From positions 1 to 46,163 of the forward strand of contig JAHFVC010000001.1 in NCBI GenBank assembly GCA_023264765.1: a DNA stretch of 46,163 nt, in the 5' to 3' direction. Below the pieces are notes generated by a model, which worked only from the letters and a program-made list of their open reading frames with translations, was not told where the DNA came from and ran no database searches. The translations under genes and the position numbers were made by a program. Positions 14,567 to 21,885 of the stretch are shown here, piece after piece. Each line of letters opens with the position of its first letter. The stretch's first letter is position 1. Origin of the DNA: Mycobacterium sp. (GTDB lineage: Bacteria > Actinomycetota > Actinomycetes > Mycobacteriales > Mycobacteriaceae).

Positions 14567-16399
14567 TTGGCTTCGATCTCGCAGGTCGCGGCGTCGCATC
14601 CGGAGACCTTGCTGGCCGCCGCTGCTCAGCTGGGCGCCAAGATCGCCCAACTCGACGCCGCCATCGCCGGTGAGCGGCAGGTCATTGCCGTACTGCGCGG
14701 GTCGTGGTCGGGCTCGGCGGCCGACGCCGCCATCGCCCGGGCCGAAACCCACATTGCGGAGATGGCACGCCTGCGCAGTTCGATGTTGGCGTGTCAGGCG
14801 GCGCTTGCGCGTGGGGGCGCCCAGTTGTCCTCGACGCGCACCGGGCTGTTGTCGCTCGTGTCGGGGCTGCGTGCGGTGGGCTGGCAGGTTGCCGACGACG
14901 GAACCTGCACGGCGCCGTCGTTCCTGCCGCCGGTGTTCACCGGACTGGCGCTGGCGTGGAGCGCGATCATCAAGAGACTGCTGGCGCTGTTCGATGAGAT
15001 CGACCGCGATACGGCCGACGCCGTCCGTGCCGCCGTCGCCGGTCCGACGTCCCAGCAGCCGCCCGGTGCCCCACCGTCACCGCAGATCCCCGCGGCCGGC
15101 ACCGCGCCGGAGGACGTCAAGAAGTGGTGGGACGCACTGCCGCAGGAACAGCGGGATCGCTACCTTGCCGAGCATCCCGCGGAATTGGGCAACCTCAACG
15201 GCATCCCCGCCGAGATTCGCGACAAGGTGAATCAGGCCGTGATGAACGACGACCTGAACCGGGTGCGTGAGGTGGCCGGTCAGCACGGCGTGTCGGAGGA
15301 CGAGGTCATAAAGGACCCGGCGAAATATGGGCTGACCCACGATGACGCCACCCGTTTCTACAACGCCCGTCGCACCAGCGAGGGGCTGGCGCACCAGCGC
15401 GGTTCGGACCCCGAGAACCCGCGGCCGGTGATGCTGTGGGGATACCAACCCCTGGCCGACGGTGGGCAGGGCAGGGCCGCGATCGCGATCGGCAACCCGG
15501 ACAAGGCCCGCAACACGGCCGTCATCGTCCCCGGCACCGGCAGCAGCGTGCGCGACGGATGGCTCGCCGACGGACACAACGACGCCATCAACCTGTACGA
15601 CCAGTCGGCGCTCGCCGATCCCGACGACCCGACCGCCGTCATCATGTGGATGGGTTACGACGCGCCGGACGGCTTCAGCGATCTGCGGATCGCCAACCCC
15701 GATCTCGCACGCCAGGGCGGGGACCTGCTGGCCGCCGACGTCAACGGGCTGTCGGCCACCCACGAAGGTGCCTCCCATGTGACAGTCATCGGCCACTCGT
15801 ATGGTTCGACGACGGTGGCCGACGCCTTCGCGGGCAGCGGGATGCGAGCCAACGATGCAGTGCTGATCGGTTGTCCGGGAACCGATCTGGCCAAGAGTGC
15901 GGCCGACTTCCACCTGGACGGGGGACAGGTGTACGTCGGCTCGGCGTCCACCGACCCGGTCAGCTGGATCGGTACCCCCGGGGCGATCCCGGCCAATGTG
16001 CTCAACCAGCAGCTGGGGTACCCGGCGGGGCTACAGGCCGGCCTCGGTGCGGACCCGGCCGGGGACGCGTTCGGCTCGGTGAGGTTCGACGCGGAGGTGG
16101 CGGGGCATGGTGGCGTGAGCACCCACGACCATTCGCACTACTACGACATGGGGAGTGAATCGTTGCGCGCGATGACCGATATCGCCAGCGGGAACGCCGA
16201 CCGGCTGGAGGGCGACGGGCTGCTGGCCGAGGGGCGCCGGCAGCCGCACATCACCACACCCGACCACGTCGAACTGCCGTTCGGAATCGACGTGCCGTTG
16301 CCGCACATCGATTCCGATATCCCCGGCTCACCGGCGTTCATCGACCCCGAAGTGAACCGGTCAGGAAGTTCGGTGACGACAGACCATGAATACAAATAG
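14567..16399 (+). CDS. DUF1023 alpha/beta hydrolase with an N-terminal WXG100-like domain
   Basis: 610 aa if begun at TTG 14567, which has GGGGGTGGGG 6 nt upstream and puts the WSG turn (WXG type) at residue 47, where WXG100 proteins carry it. GTG 14489 gives 26 more residues of low-complexity basic sequence and is the alternative. The helical N-terminal domain covers about 1-140, a Pro-rich hinge about 165-185, a small helical segment to 265, and the DUF1023 hydrolase about 275-520 with nucleophile Ser411 in GHSYGSTT. No signal peptide; export, if any, would be through an ESX (type VII) system, an inference from the WXG-like part. The stop overlaps the start of a lipoprotein gene by 14 nt, so the two are translated from one message. 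Confidence 0.85.
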   Translation: MASISQVAASHPETLLAAAAQLGAKIAQLDAAIAGERQVIAVLRGSWSGSAADAAIARAETHIAEMARLRSSMLACQAALARGGAQLSSTRTGLLSLVSGLRAVGWQVADDGTCTAPSFLPPVFTGLALAWSAIIKRLLALFDEIDRDTADAVRAAVAGPTSQQPPGAPPSPQIPAAGTAPEDVKKWWDALPQEQRDRYLAEHPAELGNLNGIPAEIRDKVNQAVMNDDLNRVREVAGQHGVSEDEVIKDPAKYGLTHDDATRFYNARRTSEGLAHQRGSDPENPRPVMLWGYQPLADGGQGRAAIAIGNPDKARNTAVIVPGTGSSVRDGWLADGHNDAINLYDQSALADPDDPTAVIMWMGYDAPDGFSDLRIANPDLARQGGDLLAADVNGLSATHEGASHVTVIGHSYGSTTVADAFAGSGMRANDAVLIGCPGTDLAKSAADFHLDGGQVYVGSASTDPVSWIGTPGAIPANVLNQQLGYPAGLQAGLGADPAGDAFGSVRFDAEVAGHGGVSTHDHSHYYDMGSESLRAMTDIASGNADRLEGDGLLAEGRRQPHITTPDHVELPFGIDVPLPHIDSDIPGSPAFIDPEVNRSGSSVTTDHEYK

Positions 16400-16913
16400 G
16401 GTCGCGGCGACCATCGCCGCCATGTTGACGTTAGGAGGGTGTGCGATGAACCCCGGACATCCCGATCCTGAGCAGCCGGCCAACCCGCTGACCGCAGGCC
16501 AGGCGACCGAGCAGGTTGTCGACGTGGGCAGACAGCTGCGCAAAGTCGCCGGCCTGCAAGGTGTTTCGGGTGGCTTCTCGTTCGAGTCGTGCAACGACCA
16601 GGGGGAGCCGCCCTATCGCGGCAAGGTGGAGATGAGCTCGGTGCTGCCCGCGGGTGTGCAGGCGGACGTTTACGCGCGCCAGGTTGCCGCTGCGATGGTG
16701 GCCGCGGGGTGGACCGACGGGCCGCCGCCGGGCAAGAAGCCCTACGGAACTGTCATCAACAAGGACGGCGTCATGGTGGTGATGGGCCGGGCCCATGTGG
16801 ACGGCCGGATCTCCTACACCGTGTTCGGCGAATGCCGTGATGCCACCGATCATCGCAACGACGGGGCGACCATCGGCCACCCCATCACCGAGGACCTGCT
16901 GAAAGACAGCTGA
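16386..16913 (+). CDS. lipoprotein encoded with the DUF1023 hydrolase
   Basis: 175 aa from ATG 16386, which overlaps the end of the hydrolase gene by 14 nt. The signal peptide ends in a lipobox, TLGGC, with Cys19 as the lipidated residue, so the protein should be anchored on the outer face of the cytoplasmic membrane. The mature part has two further cysteines (ESCNDQ and GECRD) that may form a disulfide, and an alternation of helix and strand with VEMSSVLPAGV and YGTVINKDGVMVVM. No catalytic motif is seen. The overlap suggests joint function with the hydrolase, for example as immunity or targeting partner, but that is conjecture. Confidence 0.82.
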   Translation: MNTNRVAATIAAMLTLGGCAMNPGHPDPEQPANPLTAGQATEQVVDVGRQLRKVAGLQGVSGGFSFESCNDQGEPPYRGKVEMSSVLPAGVQADVYARQVAAAMVAAGWTDGPPPGKKPYGTVINKDGVMVVMGRAHVDGRISYTVFGECRDATDHRNDGATIGHPITEDLLKDS

Positions 16914-16994
16914 CTCAGCTCTGATCTGACACCGCGACGGCCAGCGGCCGGCGCCGTCTCATCATGTCCGCACTGTCCGCCGAGCGGTGGACAG

Positions 16995-17022
16995 AATTTG
17001 TCAATTGACTGACCGACAAATT
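16995..17022. promoter_or_regulatory. operator-like inverted repeat upstream of a secreted protein gene
   Basis: AATTTGTC (16995-17002) and GACAAATT (17015-17022) are exact reverse complements with a 12-bp spacer; the left half overlaps the 10-bp palindrome GTCAATTGAC (17000-17009). It lies 76 bp before the GTG start at 17098 in an otherwise AT-rich leader. The size and spacing suit a dimeric repressor of the TetR or similar type, but no known site was recognised. Confidence 0.5.
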
Positions 17023-17097
17023 TCCCCGGGGCGCGTTACTCTGTGCCTAGTCAAATTTTGCGTCTGCAACTATATTCCGATTCCCTGGGAGAAGTCA

Positions 17098-17508
17098 GTG
17101 AAGAGCACCCTCATCGTCGCCGGCATGATCGGCGCTGCCAGCCTCGGCGGTTTTGCCTTCGCGTCCGCGGCGCCCGCGCAGGCGGCCTGCGCTCCGTCGT
17201 TCACGTCGATCCCCTGCACGATCGTGACCAACGTGGCCGCTGCCCCCGGGCAGCTCGCCGGCGGCCTCGCCGCGGCCCCGCTGCAGCTTGCTTATGGGGT
17301 GGTGACGCTGCCGGCTCAGGCCGCGGTCGGAGCCCAGTCGATCGTGAACGGACCGCAGAACGTGGCCAACGCTTTTGCGAATGCGCCGGGTCAGATAGCG
17401 GGCGGCCTCGCGTCCGCGCCGGGGCAGCTCGCCGGCGGCCTCGCGGCCGCGCCCGGCCAGTTCGTCCGCGCCATCACCCACGGCGGCACGGACCCCGAGT
17501 CGCAGTAG
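17098..17508 (+). CDS. secreted Ala/Gly/Pro-repeat protein, paralogue 1
   Basis: 136 aa from GTG 17098, with GGGAGA 5 nt upstream; longer in-frame starts lack it. Signal peptide of about 26 residues ends APAQAAC. The mature part begins CAPSFTSIPCTI, giving a close Cys pair, followed by degenerate repeats of the form APGQLAGGLAAAP (at least five), and ends THGGTDPESQ. The same Cys start and THGGTDP end occur in the gene at 17896, so the two are tandem paralogues. The repeats are moderately hydrophobic and may pack as amphipathic helices. Function unknown. A strong terminator follows at once. Confidence 0.82.
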   Translation: MKSTLIVAGMIGAASLGGFAFASAAPAQAACAPSFTSIPCTIVTNVAAAPGQLAGGLAAAPLQLAYGVVTLPAQAAVGAQSIVNGPQNVANAFANAPGQIAGGLASAPGQLAGGLAAAPGQFVRAITHGGTDPESQ

Positions 17509-17531
17509 TCCGTCCCTGAACTTCACGTAGG

Positions 17532-17565
17532 GAGCCCGGAGGCGTACGACGCCTCCGGGCTCTTT
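17532..17565 (+). terminator. intrinsic terminator
   Basis: GAGCCCGGAGGCGT (17532-17545) pairs perfectly with ACGCCTCCGGGCTC (17549-17562) around a 3-nt loop and is followed by TTT. It terminates the secreted protein gene ending at 17508. The lower stem sequence GAGCCCGGAG is shared with the terminator of the downstream paralogue. Confidence 0.88.
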
Positions 17566-17895
17566 GCGTTCATGGCCGGGTTGGCGCGGCCCGTACATCG
17601 ACGCAGCTCTCGTGGATCAAACTATTTATTTGATTTCGCAAATTATCCGAGACAATCTTTAATTGCGAATTCAATCAATATTGATGATATTTACTTGCCA
17701 GCGCAAATTCTTCGGCCCCGCTGGCTGCGCAAACTTGCAGCTACGTCAGAAACTTGGCATAACAACTGTTCAGCGCATTTCCTGCGCGACGGACGAGGTT
17801 GCTGCAGCGACCCTGATGGCGGCGCCAAATGGACGATGTTGAGCTAATCTGATCGCAATTCGTTTGCGCGTGTCTTTCCTCACATAGGAGTAGCA
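17566..17895. promoter_or_regulatory. AT-rich spacer between the two secreted paralogues
   Basis: About 330 bp without a credible gene. The stretch 17618-17720 is markedly AT-rich for this genome (for example TTGATTTCGCAAATTATCCG and AATTCAATCAATATTGATGA). It must contain the promoter of the gene at 17896. CAATATTG at 17676 is a short palindrome. The composition suggests foreign origin or a site for an AT-binding nucleoid protein such as Lsr2. Confidence 0.55.
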
Positions 17896-18411
17896 GTGAA
17901 GAAAATTCTCATCTTCGTCGCCGCGGTTCTCGGCGCCGTCGGTATCGCCGGTCTCGGAGGCTTGACGGCCGCAGCGCCGGCGCAGGCGACGTGTGCCGAC
18001 GGATTTACCTCGATTCCGTGCACGATTGCGGAACAGGTGGCGCAGGCCCCGGCAACGGTTGCCGGCGTCGGATGCGCTCAGCCGAAGCCGGTCGGCGGCA
18101 AGCAATACAACAGCACCTGTGGTCTCCCGTCCATTACGAACCTGGTGAACGTCGGTTGCCCGCCGGATGACAAGGGCAACCAGACCGACCCCTGTGGGTT
18201 GCCGGCAGTGCCCGGGCAACTTGCCGCAGGCCTCGCGAGCCTGCCAGGGCAGGCCTTGGTCGGCGCGCAGCAGGTCGCCACGGCACCCGTGGCGATTGCC
18301 GGCGGGCTACTCACTGCGCCGCAACAGATCGCCAATGCTCTCGGCAAGGCGCCGAAACAGTTCGCGGACGCCGTCACGCACGGTGGCACGGACCCGGACC
18401 CCGATAACTGA
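17896..18411 (+). CDS. secreted Ala/Gly/Pro protein, paralogue 2 with a Cys-rich insert
   Basis: 171 aa from GTG 17896, with AGGAG 8 nt upstream. Signal peptide ends APAQATC after about 31 residues. The mature start CADGFTSIPCTI and the end VTHGGTDPDPDN match paralogue 1. Between them lies an insert absent from paralogue 1 (about residues 56-103) with four more cysteines (VGCAQPK, STCGLPS, VGCPPDD, DPCGLP), then the repeats QLAAGLASLPGQ and related. An even total of six cysteines in the mature part suggests disulfides. Function unknown; tandem duplication followed by an insertion or loss is likely. Confidence 0.82.
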   Translation: MKKILIFVAAVLGAVGIAGLGGLTAAAPAQATCADGFTSIPCTIAEQVAQAPATVAGVGCAQPKPVGGKQYNSTCGLPSITNLVNVGCPPDDKGNQTDPCGLPAVPGQLAAGLASLPGQALVGAQQVATAPVAIAGGLLTAPQQIANALGKAPKQFADAVTHGGTDPDPDN

Positions 18412-18440
18412 TCAGCCTGTTGATCGACTCTCGCGCAACG

Positions 18441-18472
18441 AAAAGAGCCCGGAGAACACTCCGGGCTCTTTT
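18441..18472. terminator. intrinsic terminator, usable in both directions
   Basis: AAAAGAGCCCGGAG (18441-18454) and CTCCGGGCTCTTTT (18459-18472) form a perfect 14-bp stem with loop AACA; the T-run on the right and the A-run on the left make it a terminator for both the secreted protein gene (+) and the convergent yajQ-like gene (-). Confidence 0.9.
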
Positions 18473-18484
18473 CGTATCTAGGAT

Positions 18485-18976
18485 TCAGCGATAGTTGACG
18501 AACTGCAGCGCCACGTCCAGATCGGCGCCCTTGAGCAGTGAGATGACGGCCTGCAGGTCGTCGCGCTTCTTGGAGCTGACCCGCACCTCTTCGCCCTGGA
18601 TCTGCGCCTTGACGCCCTTGGGGCCCTCATCGCGGATGATCTTGGTGATCTTCTTGGCCTGCTCGCTGGTGATGCCCTGCTTGAGGGTGCCGGTCACCTT
18701 GTAGGTCTTGCCCGAGGGCAGGATGTCGCCGGCCTCGAACGCTTTCATCGAGATGTCGCGGCGGACCAGCTTCTCGATGAACACGTCGATCGCGGCCTTC
18801 ACGCGGTCCTCGGTGGCGCTGACGATCTCGATGGCTTCCTCACCTTTCCACTCGATGGTGGTGTCGGTGCCCCGGAAGTCGAAACGGGTCCCCAGTTCCT
18901 TGGCTGCCTGGTTGAGCGCGTTGTCGACCTCCTGGCGATCGAACTTGCTCACGATGTCAAAGCTGGAATCCGCCAT
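18485..18976 (-). CDS. YajQ-family nucleotide-binding protein
   Basis: 163 aa from ATG 18976, the usual length for the family and equal to Rv0566c; the start [17 protein letters not shown] is the family N terminus and GGGAGGAT (reverse strand) lies just upstream. Two ferredoxin-like halves are joined by [23 protein letters not shown] and [26 protein letters not shown] segments (the latter split here as [19 protein letters not shown]) are characteristic. Members bind nucleotides, and in some bacteria cyclic di-GMP, acting on transcription regulators; the role in mycobacteria is not settled. The frame extends upstream through the tRNA gene and that part is not coding. Confidence 0.93.
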   Translation of the reverse strand: MADSSFDIVSKFDRQEVDNALNQAAKELGTRFDFRGTDTTIEWKGEEAIEIVSATEDRVKAAIDVFIEKLVRRDISMKAFEAGDILPSGKTYKVTGTLKQGITSEQAKKITKIIRDEGPKGVKAQIQGEEVRVSSKKRDDLQAVISLLKGADLDVALQFVNYR

Positions 18977-19075
18977 TGGATCCTCCCTCTCCGGATAGGC
19001 CGTTTTCGTCTTAGGTACATCCTCGTTGTAGTCTTCTCCTCGCACCAAACCGGTCCCCGGTGAGTGCGACACCCG

Positions 19076-19157
19076 GCAGGTTGCCCGAGCGGCCAATGGG
19101 AGCGGACTGTAAATCCGTCGGCTAACGCCTACACAGGTTCGAATCCTGTACCTGCCA
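19076..19157 (+). tRNA. tRNA-Tyr, anticodon GTA
   Basis: The acceptor arm pairs GGCAGGT (19076-19082) with ACCTGCC (19150-19156), discriminator A19157. The anticodon loop reads CTGTAAA within GGACTGTAAATCC, giving GTA. A long variable arm (CGGCTAACGCC region) marks a class II tRNA, as expected for bacterial tRNA-Tyr. The T loop GGTTCGAATCC is standard. CCA is not encoded. Confidence 0.96.
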
Positions 19158-19163
19158 CGCTGG

Positions 19164-19190
19164 TCAGGCCCCCTCACCGAGGGGGCCTGA
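19164..19190 (+). terminator. hairpin after the tRNA gene
   Basis: TCAGGCCCCCTC (19164-19175) pairs with GAGGGGGCCTGA (19179-19190), loop ACC, 6 bp after the tRNA end. A short T-rich stretch (CATTTG) follows. Likely terminator of the tRNA transcript. Confidence 0.82.
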
Positions 19191-19245
19191 GGCATTTGTG
19201 GGGCGGAATTGTCGCGGATCGATGGGCGCCGGCTGTGGCTGGGGC

Positions 19246-19938
19246 ATGATGAGCCTGATGACGTCGCAGAACCACGAACTTGCCCTTCGCATGGCGGAGT
19301 TGGCGAGGAACATCACGCTGCGCCCGGTCGATGACGTACTCGTCGATGTCACTGCCGCCGCGAAGGAATTGATTCCCGGTGTCGACATCGCCGGAGTGCT
19401 GCTCATCGGCCCGGGCGGAACTCACAAAACTCTTGCACCCACCTCGGATCTGATGTTCAAGCTCGACGATCTGCAACTGGCCACCGGGGAAGGGCCTTGC
19501 CTGCATGCCGCACTCGACGAAACCATCGTTCGCACAGACGATTTCCGCGACGAGCCGCGCTTCCCGCGGTACGCGCCACAGGTCGCCGAGCTGGGGCTGC
19601 GCAGTGCGTTGTCTTTCAAGCTCTACACCGCTGACCGCACCGCGGGGGCGCTCAACTTATTTGGTCGCGAGCCCAACCTGTGGGACAGCGAAGCAGAAAC
19701 GGTGGGCAGCGTCCTTGCCGCGCATGCCGCGGCAGCGATCCTGGCGAGCCGCGAAGGTGATCAGCTGCAGTCCGCGCTGTCGACCCGCGACCGCATCGGC
19801 CAGGCCAAGGGCGTCATCATGGAGCGCTTCAAGATCGACGACGTCCGCGCGTTCGCGATGCTCCGCCGACTGTCGCAGGACACCAACACCAAGCTCATCG
19901 ACGTTGCGCAGCGCGTGATCGACACACGGGGGGAGTGA
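19246..19938 (+). CDS. GAF-ANTAR domain regulator (1)
   Basis: 230 aa from ATG 19246, preceded by GGGG; ATG 19249 and 19258 are alternatives. Residues about 20-165 form a GAF sensor domain ([15 protein letters not shown] start, [24 protein letters not shown]). Residues about 172-228 form an ANTAR domain of three helices ([16 protein letters not shown], then [19 protein letters not shown]). ANTAR proteins bind paired hairpins in leader RNAs and prevent transcription termination. GAF-ANTAR proteins are numerous in mycobacteria. It sits directly after tRNA-Tyr and at the left of a group of DUF5994/DUF6307 genes; a second such regulator is at 36819. Confidence 0.9.
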   Translation: MMSLMTSQNHELALRMAELARNITLRPVDDVLVDVTAAAKELIPGVDIAGVLLIGPGGTHKTLAPTSDLMFKLDDLQLATGEGPCLHAALDETIVRTDDFRDEPRFPRYAPQVAELGLRSALSFKLYTADRTAGALNLFGREPNLWDSEAETVGSVLAAHAAAAILASREGDQLQSALSTRDRIGQAKGVIMERFKIDDVRAFAMLRRLSQDTNTKLIDVAQRVIDTRGE

Positions 19939-19980
19939 CGCCACACAACGGCGAGATCGCGCTGTACCGTCGGACGTCCG

Positions 19981-19998
19981 GCCACCCCCAGGGGTGGC
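19981..19998. terminator. short hairpin between convergent genes
   Basis: GCCACCCC (19981-19988) and GGGGTGGC (19991-19998) form an 8-bp stem with a 2-base centre, so the real loop is slightly larger. It lies between the GAF-ANTAR gene (+) and the small minus-strand gene ending at 20029. Confidence 0.55.
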
Positions 19999-20028
19999 GT
20001 GTGGGGAACAGGCCGCGTGCCGGGCGTC

Positions 20029-20187
20029 TTACCGACTCTTTTCCGGTATGGAATCCAGTGTGTGCAGCACTTGCACCGCGAGCTTGGCGGCGAGATCGTC
20101 GTCAAGCGTGGAGGCCGACATCAGCGTTTGTTTGACGAGGTCTACACGTTTCTCGTAGGGCGAGCGAAATGCGGTGGGTGAAGTCAT
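20029..20187 (-). CDS. 52-aa protein, DUF6307-like
   Basis: ATG at 20187 is preceded on its strand by AAAGGA 6 nt away, and the frame runs 52 codons to TAA at 20029-20031. The peptide begins MTSPTAFRSPYEKRVDLV, continues with an acidic, helical SASTLDDDLAAKLAVQVLHTLDSIP and ends EKSR. This looks like a family of about 50-aa mycobacterial proteins that I recall as DUF6307; the number is from memory. It is likely the last gene of a minus-strand group with two DUF5994 genes upstream. A 16-bp tandem duplication sits just before its ribosome site. Function unknown. Confidence 0.78.
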   Translation of the reverse strand: MTSPTAFRSPYEKRVDLVKQTLMSASTLDDDLAAKLAVQVLHTLDSIPEKSR

Positions 20188-20194
20188 GTTTTTC

Positions 20195-20226
20195 CTTTGA
20201 TTGAAATCGACTTTGGTTGAAATCGA
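20195..20226. repeat. 16-bp tandem direct repeat at a ribosome binding site
   Basis: CTTTGATTGAAATCGA (20195-20210) is followed directly by CTTTGGTTGAAATCGA (20211-20226), one mismatch. On the minus strand each unit ends in CAAAG; the proximal one supplies the AAAGGA ribosome site of the 52-aa gene. It may be a duplicated ribosome site or a double binding site. Confidence 0.75.
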
Positions 20227-20257
20227 GCCGTCGGAGTTGCGATGGGTAGGCCGACGG

Positions 20258-20743
20258 TCATACAGCCTGCCGCTGTCGGCGCCGTGGTGGCGCCCACCGG
20301 GAACTCTCCCCCTGGGCTGCCGAGATGGCCCGGTGAGCCCACTGCCCTAATTCTGGGAGTGATTCAAAACTGCGGGTATCGAGTCCGGCGGCACGCCTGA
20401 GTACAAGGGTGGCCAGACCCAGAGACGTTTTGCTCGGCACCACCAGCAGCATGGCGTTGGCGCGCGTTCCGCAGATGCGCATCATCGAAGGGCGGCACGC
20501 ATCCGTGATCGCGGTTCCCGGCACGGCGGTCACCCGAAGCTCTGACGGGCCTTCCGCGACCGACCAGTTGACGCAGATGTCATCGATGACGCCCAATTGC
20601 GGCTGCAGGGCAGCGACCAGCTCCGGTAGTTCGGCAGCTACGGAAGCACCGCATGGCCACCACGCCCCGTCGACTCCGGTTCCGAGTTCGGTGGCCAGCG
20701 ACACCCGCGCCGACCGCGCCGACCGGTGCAAGATTCGGTTCAT
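20258..20743 (-). CDS. DUF5994-type protein (b)
   Basis: 161 aa from ATG 20743. It contains TGVDGAWWPCGASVAAELPELV near its start, which matches GYVDGAWWPRGTDLAAELPDLL of the upstream gene, the family hallmark. A hydrophobic strand MLLVVPSKTS follows the middle, equivalent to IVLLVIPPSTD in the paralogue. The C-terminal 25 residues are basic. No export signal, no known catalytic motif. Sequence identity outside the hallmark is low, so the two copies are old or fast-evolving. Start has only a weak ribosome site (GGGGCGAG). Function of DUF5994 proteins is not known. Confidence 0.75.
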   Translation of the reverse strand: MNRILHRSARSARVSLATELGTGVDGAWWPCGASVAAELPELVAALQPQLGVIDDICVNWSVAEGPSELRVTAVPGTAITDACRPSMMRICGTRANAMLLVVPSKTSLGLATLVLRRAAGLDTRSFESLPELGQWAHRAISAAQGESSRWAPPRRRQRQAV

Positions 20744-20873
20744 CGAGAACTCGCCCCGCGGCCCTCGACAGGAGCCCCGGATCTGTCCGAGAACACGATC
20801 GGCGGCACGTCATGTCGATCGGTCTGACACGGCGAAACCGGCGAGACCGGATGGGAGAACAAGGCGCTGTGGC

Positions 20874-21497
20874 TCATACGCATGCGAGTTCTCGCACCTG
20901 AGGGGACGAGGTGCGCACGGCGCGAATGGACCGTACCTCGGGATGCCGGCTATGTGCGGGCCATCCGATCCCCGCCGCCCGGGTATAGCGCAGGACGCTG
21001 TCCATGCTCGTGCACGCCAATCGGGATTGGACGCCGGTTGTCAGGACGCGCGGGGAAACGGTGGTTGCCAGGAGATGATCGACGGTGTCGCTGTTTCCCT
21101 GAGTGGAGGCGGTCTTCATGATGCGGTGTGCGTCGTCGGGGTCCGTCGAGGGCGGGATGACCAGAAGGACGATTCGTCCGCGATCAGCCCCTTGCACTTC
21201 GACCGTGGTCGGCGGCTGCAATCGGTATCCGTCGAGTCGGACGACGTGATCGTTGATCACCACTTTCCTGTCGTTGACCGTCCATTCACCGAGACGGTAG
21301 AGGACTCGGTTGATTGGGCCCAACTGAATTGCAAGCTCCGTCAACAAATCTGGCAGCTCGGCGGCCAGGTCGGTGCCGCGCGGCCACCAAGCGCCGTCGA
21401 CGTAACCAGATGTAGGAGACTTCGGCTTGAGTTGAAGCCGTGATGCGCCTGCCGTCGGCGACGTGCGTACGTCAAGAAGGACATTCTGCTGCGTCAC
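20874..21497 (-). CDS. DUF5994-type protein (a)
   Basis: 207 aa from GTG 21497, chosen because AGGAG lies 7 nt upstream. The hallmark SGYVDGAWWPRGTDLAAELPDLL is followed by RVLYRLGEW, VVRLDGYRLQPPTTVEV and a hydrophobic strand IVLLVIPPSTDPDDAHRIM: the full conserved core. After that, from about residue 135, comes a tail of some 70 residues ending RELACV that has no feature I recognise and seems long for the family; it could have arisen by loss of the original stop. Cytoplasmic by appearance. It heads a likely minus-strand unit with the second DUF5994 gene and the 52-aa gene. Confidence 0.8.
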   Translation of the reverse strand: MTQQNVLLDVRTSPTAGASRLQLKPKSPTSGYVDGAWWPRGTDLAAELPDLLTELAIQLGPINRVLYRLGEWTVNDRKVVINDHVVRLDGYRLQPPTTVEVQGADRGRIVLLVIPPSTDPDDAHRIMKTASTQGNSDTVDHLLATTVSPRVLTTGVQSRLACTSMDSVLRYTRAAGIGWPAHSRHPEVRSIRAVRTSSPQVRELACV

Positions 21498-21885
21498 GAG
21501 GACGCTCCTGTCGTTGGCTCGGAATAAGCCAGATAATTCCAGATCTGCGATGACACAAGGGCGAAAAGCTATGTGTGCGAAATATCGCTGATAGTCGAAT
21601 ACTACTCGCAACGGTGACAATAGCAACATGTGTCCTGCTGTTCTTCCGTGAACGCAGCACCCGACTGCTCGCGCGTGTCGGTGCCGCGGTGAGGGCGTGT
21701 TCAGCCGACACGCCTTCTGTACGTAAGCGTGACGCCAACTTTCGGCACGTTGTCACCGACCGGTCCGAAATCCACGACTCGGCGGCACATCCTGAGCAGG
21801 TTTCAGTCAGGCCGATGAGTGTCAAATATATTGCAGAGCAGTCGAACTCGGCTTTCGATCATATGACGCATCGCAGCCTTGCCGG
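21498..21885. other. gene-free gap of about 390 bp
   Basis: Between the DUF5994 (a) start and the end of the broken lhgO. Composition is lower in GC than the flanks. No frame has a convincing ribosome site or family features; the longer plus-strand frame across it continues antisense to lhgO. It should contain the promoter of the DUF5994 group on the minus strand, for which I recognise no consensus. Confidence 0.5.

Noticed and set aside
17572..17847. 91-codon frame in the AT-rich spacer
   Set aside because: No ribosome site, atypical codon use and no features; spacer is better explained as promoter DNA.
19076..19157. Phage or island attachment site in tRNA-Tyr
   Set aside because: No second copy of the tRNA 3' end and no integrase gene were seen in the window, so only the possibility of insertion can be stated.
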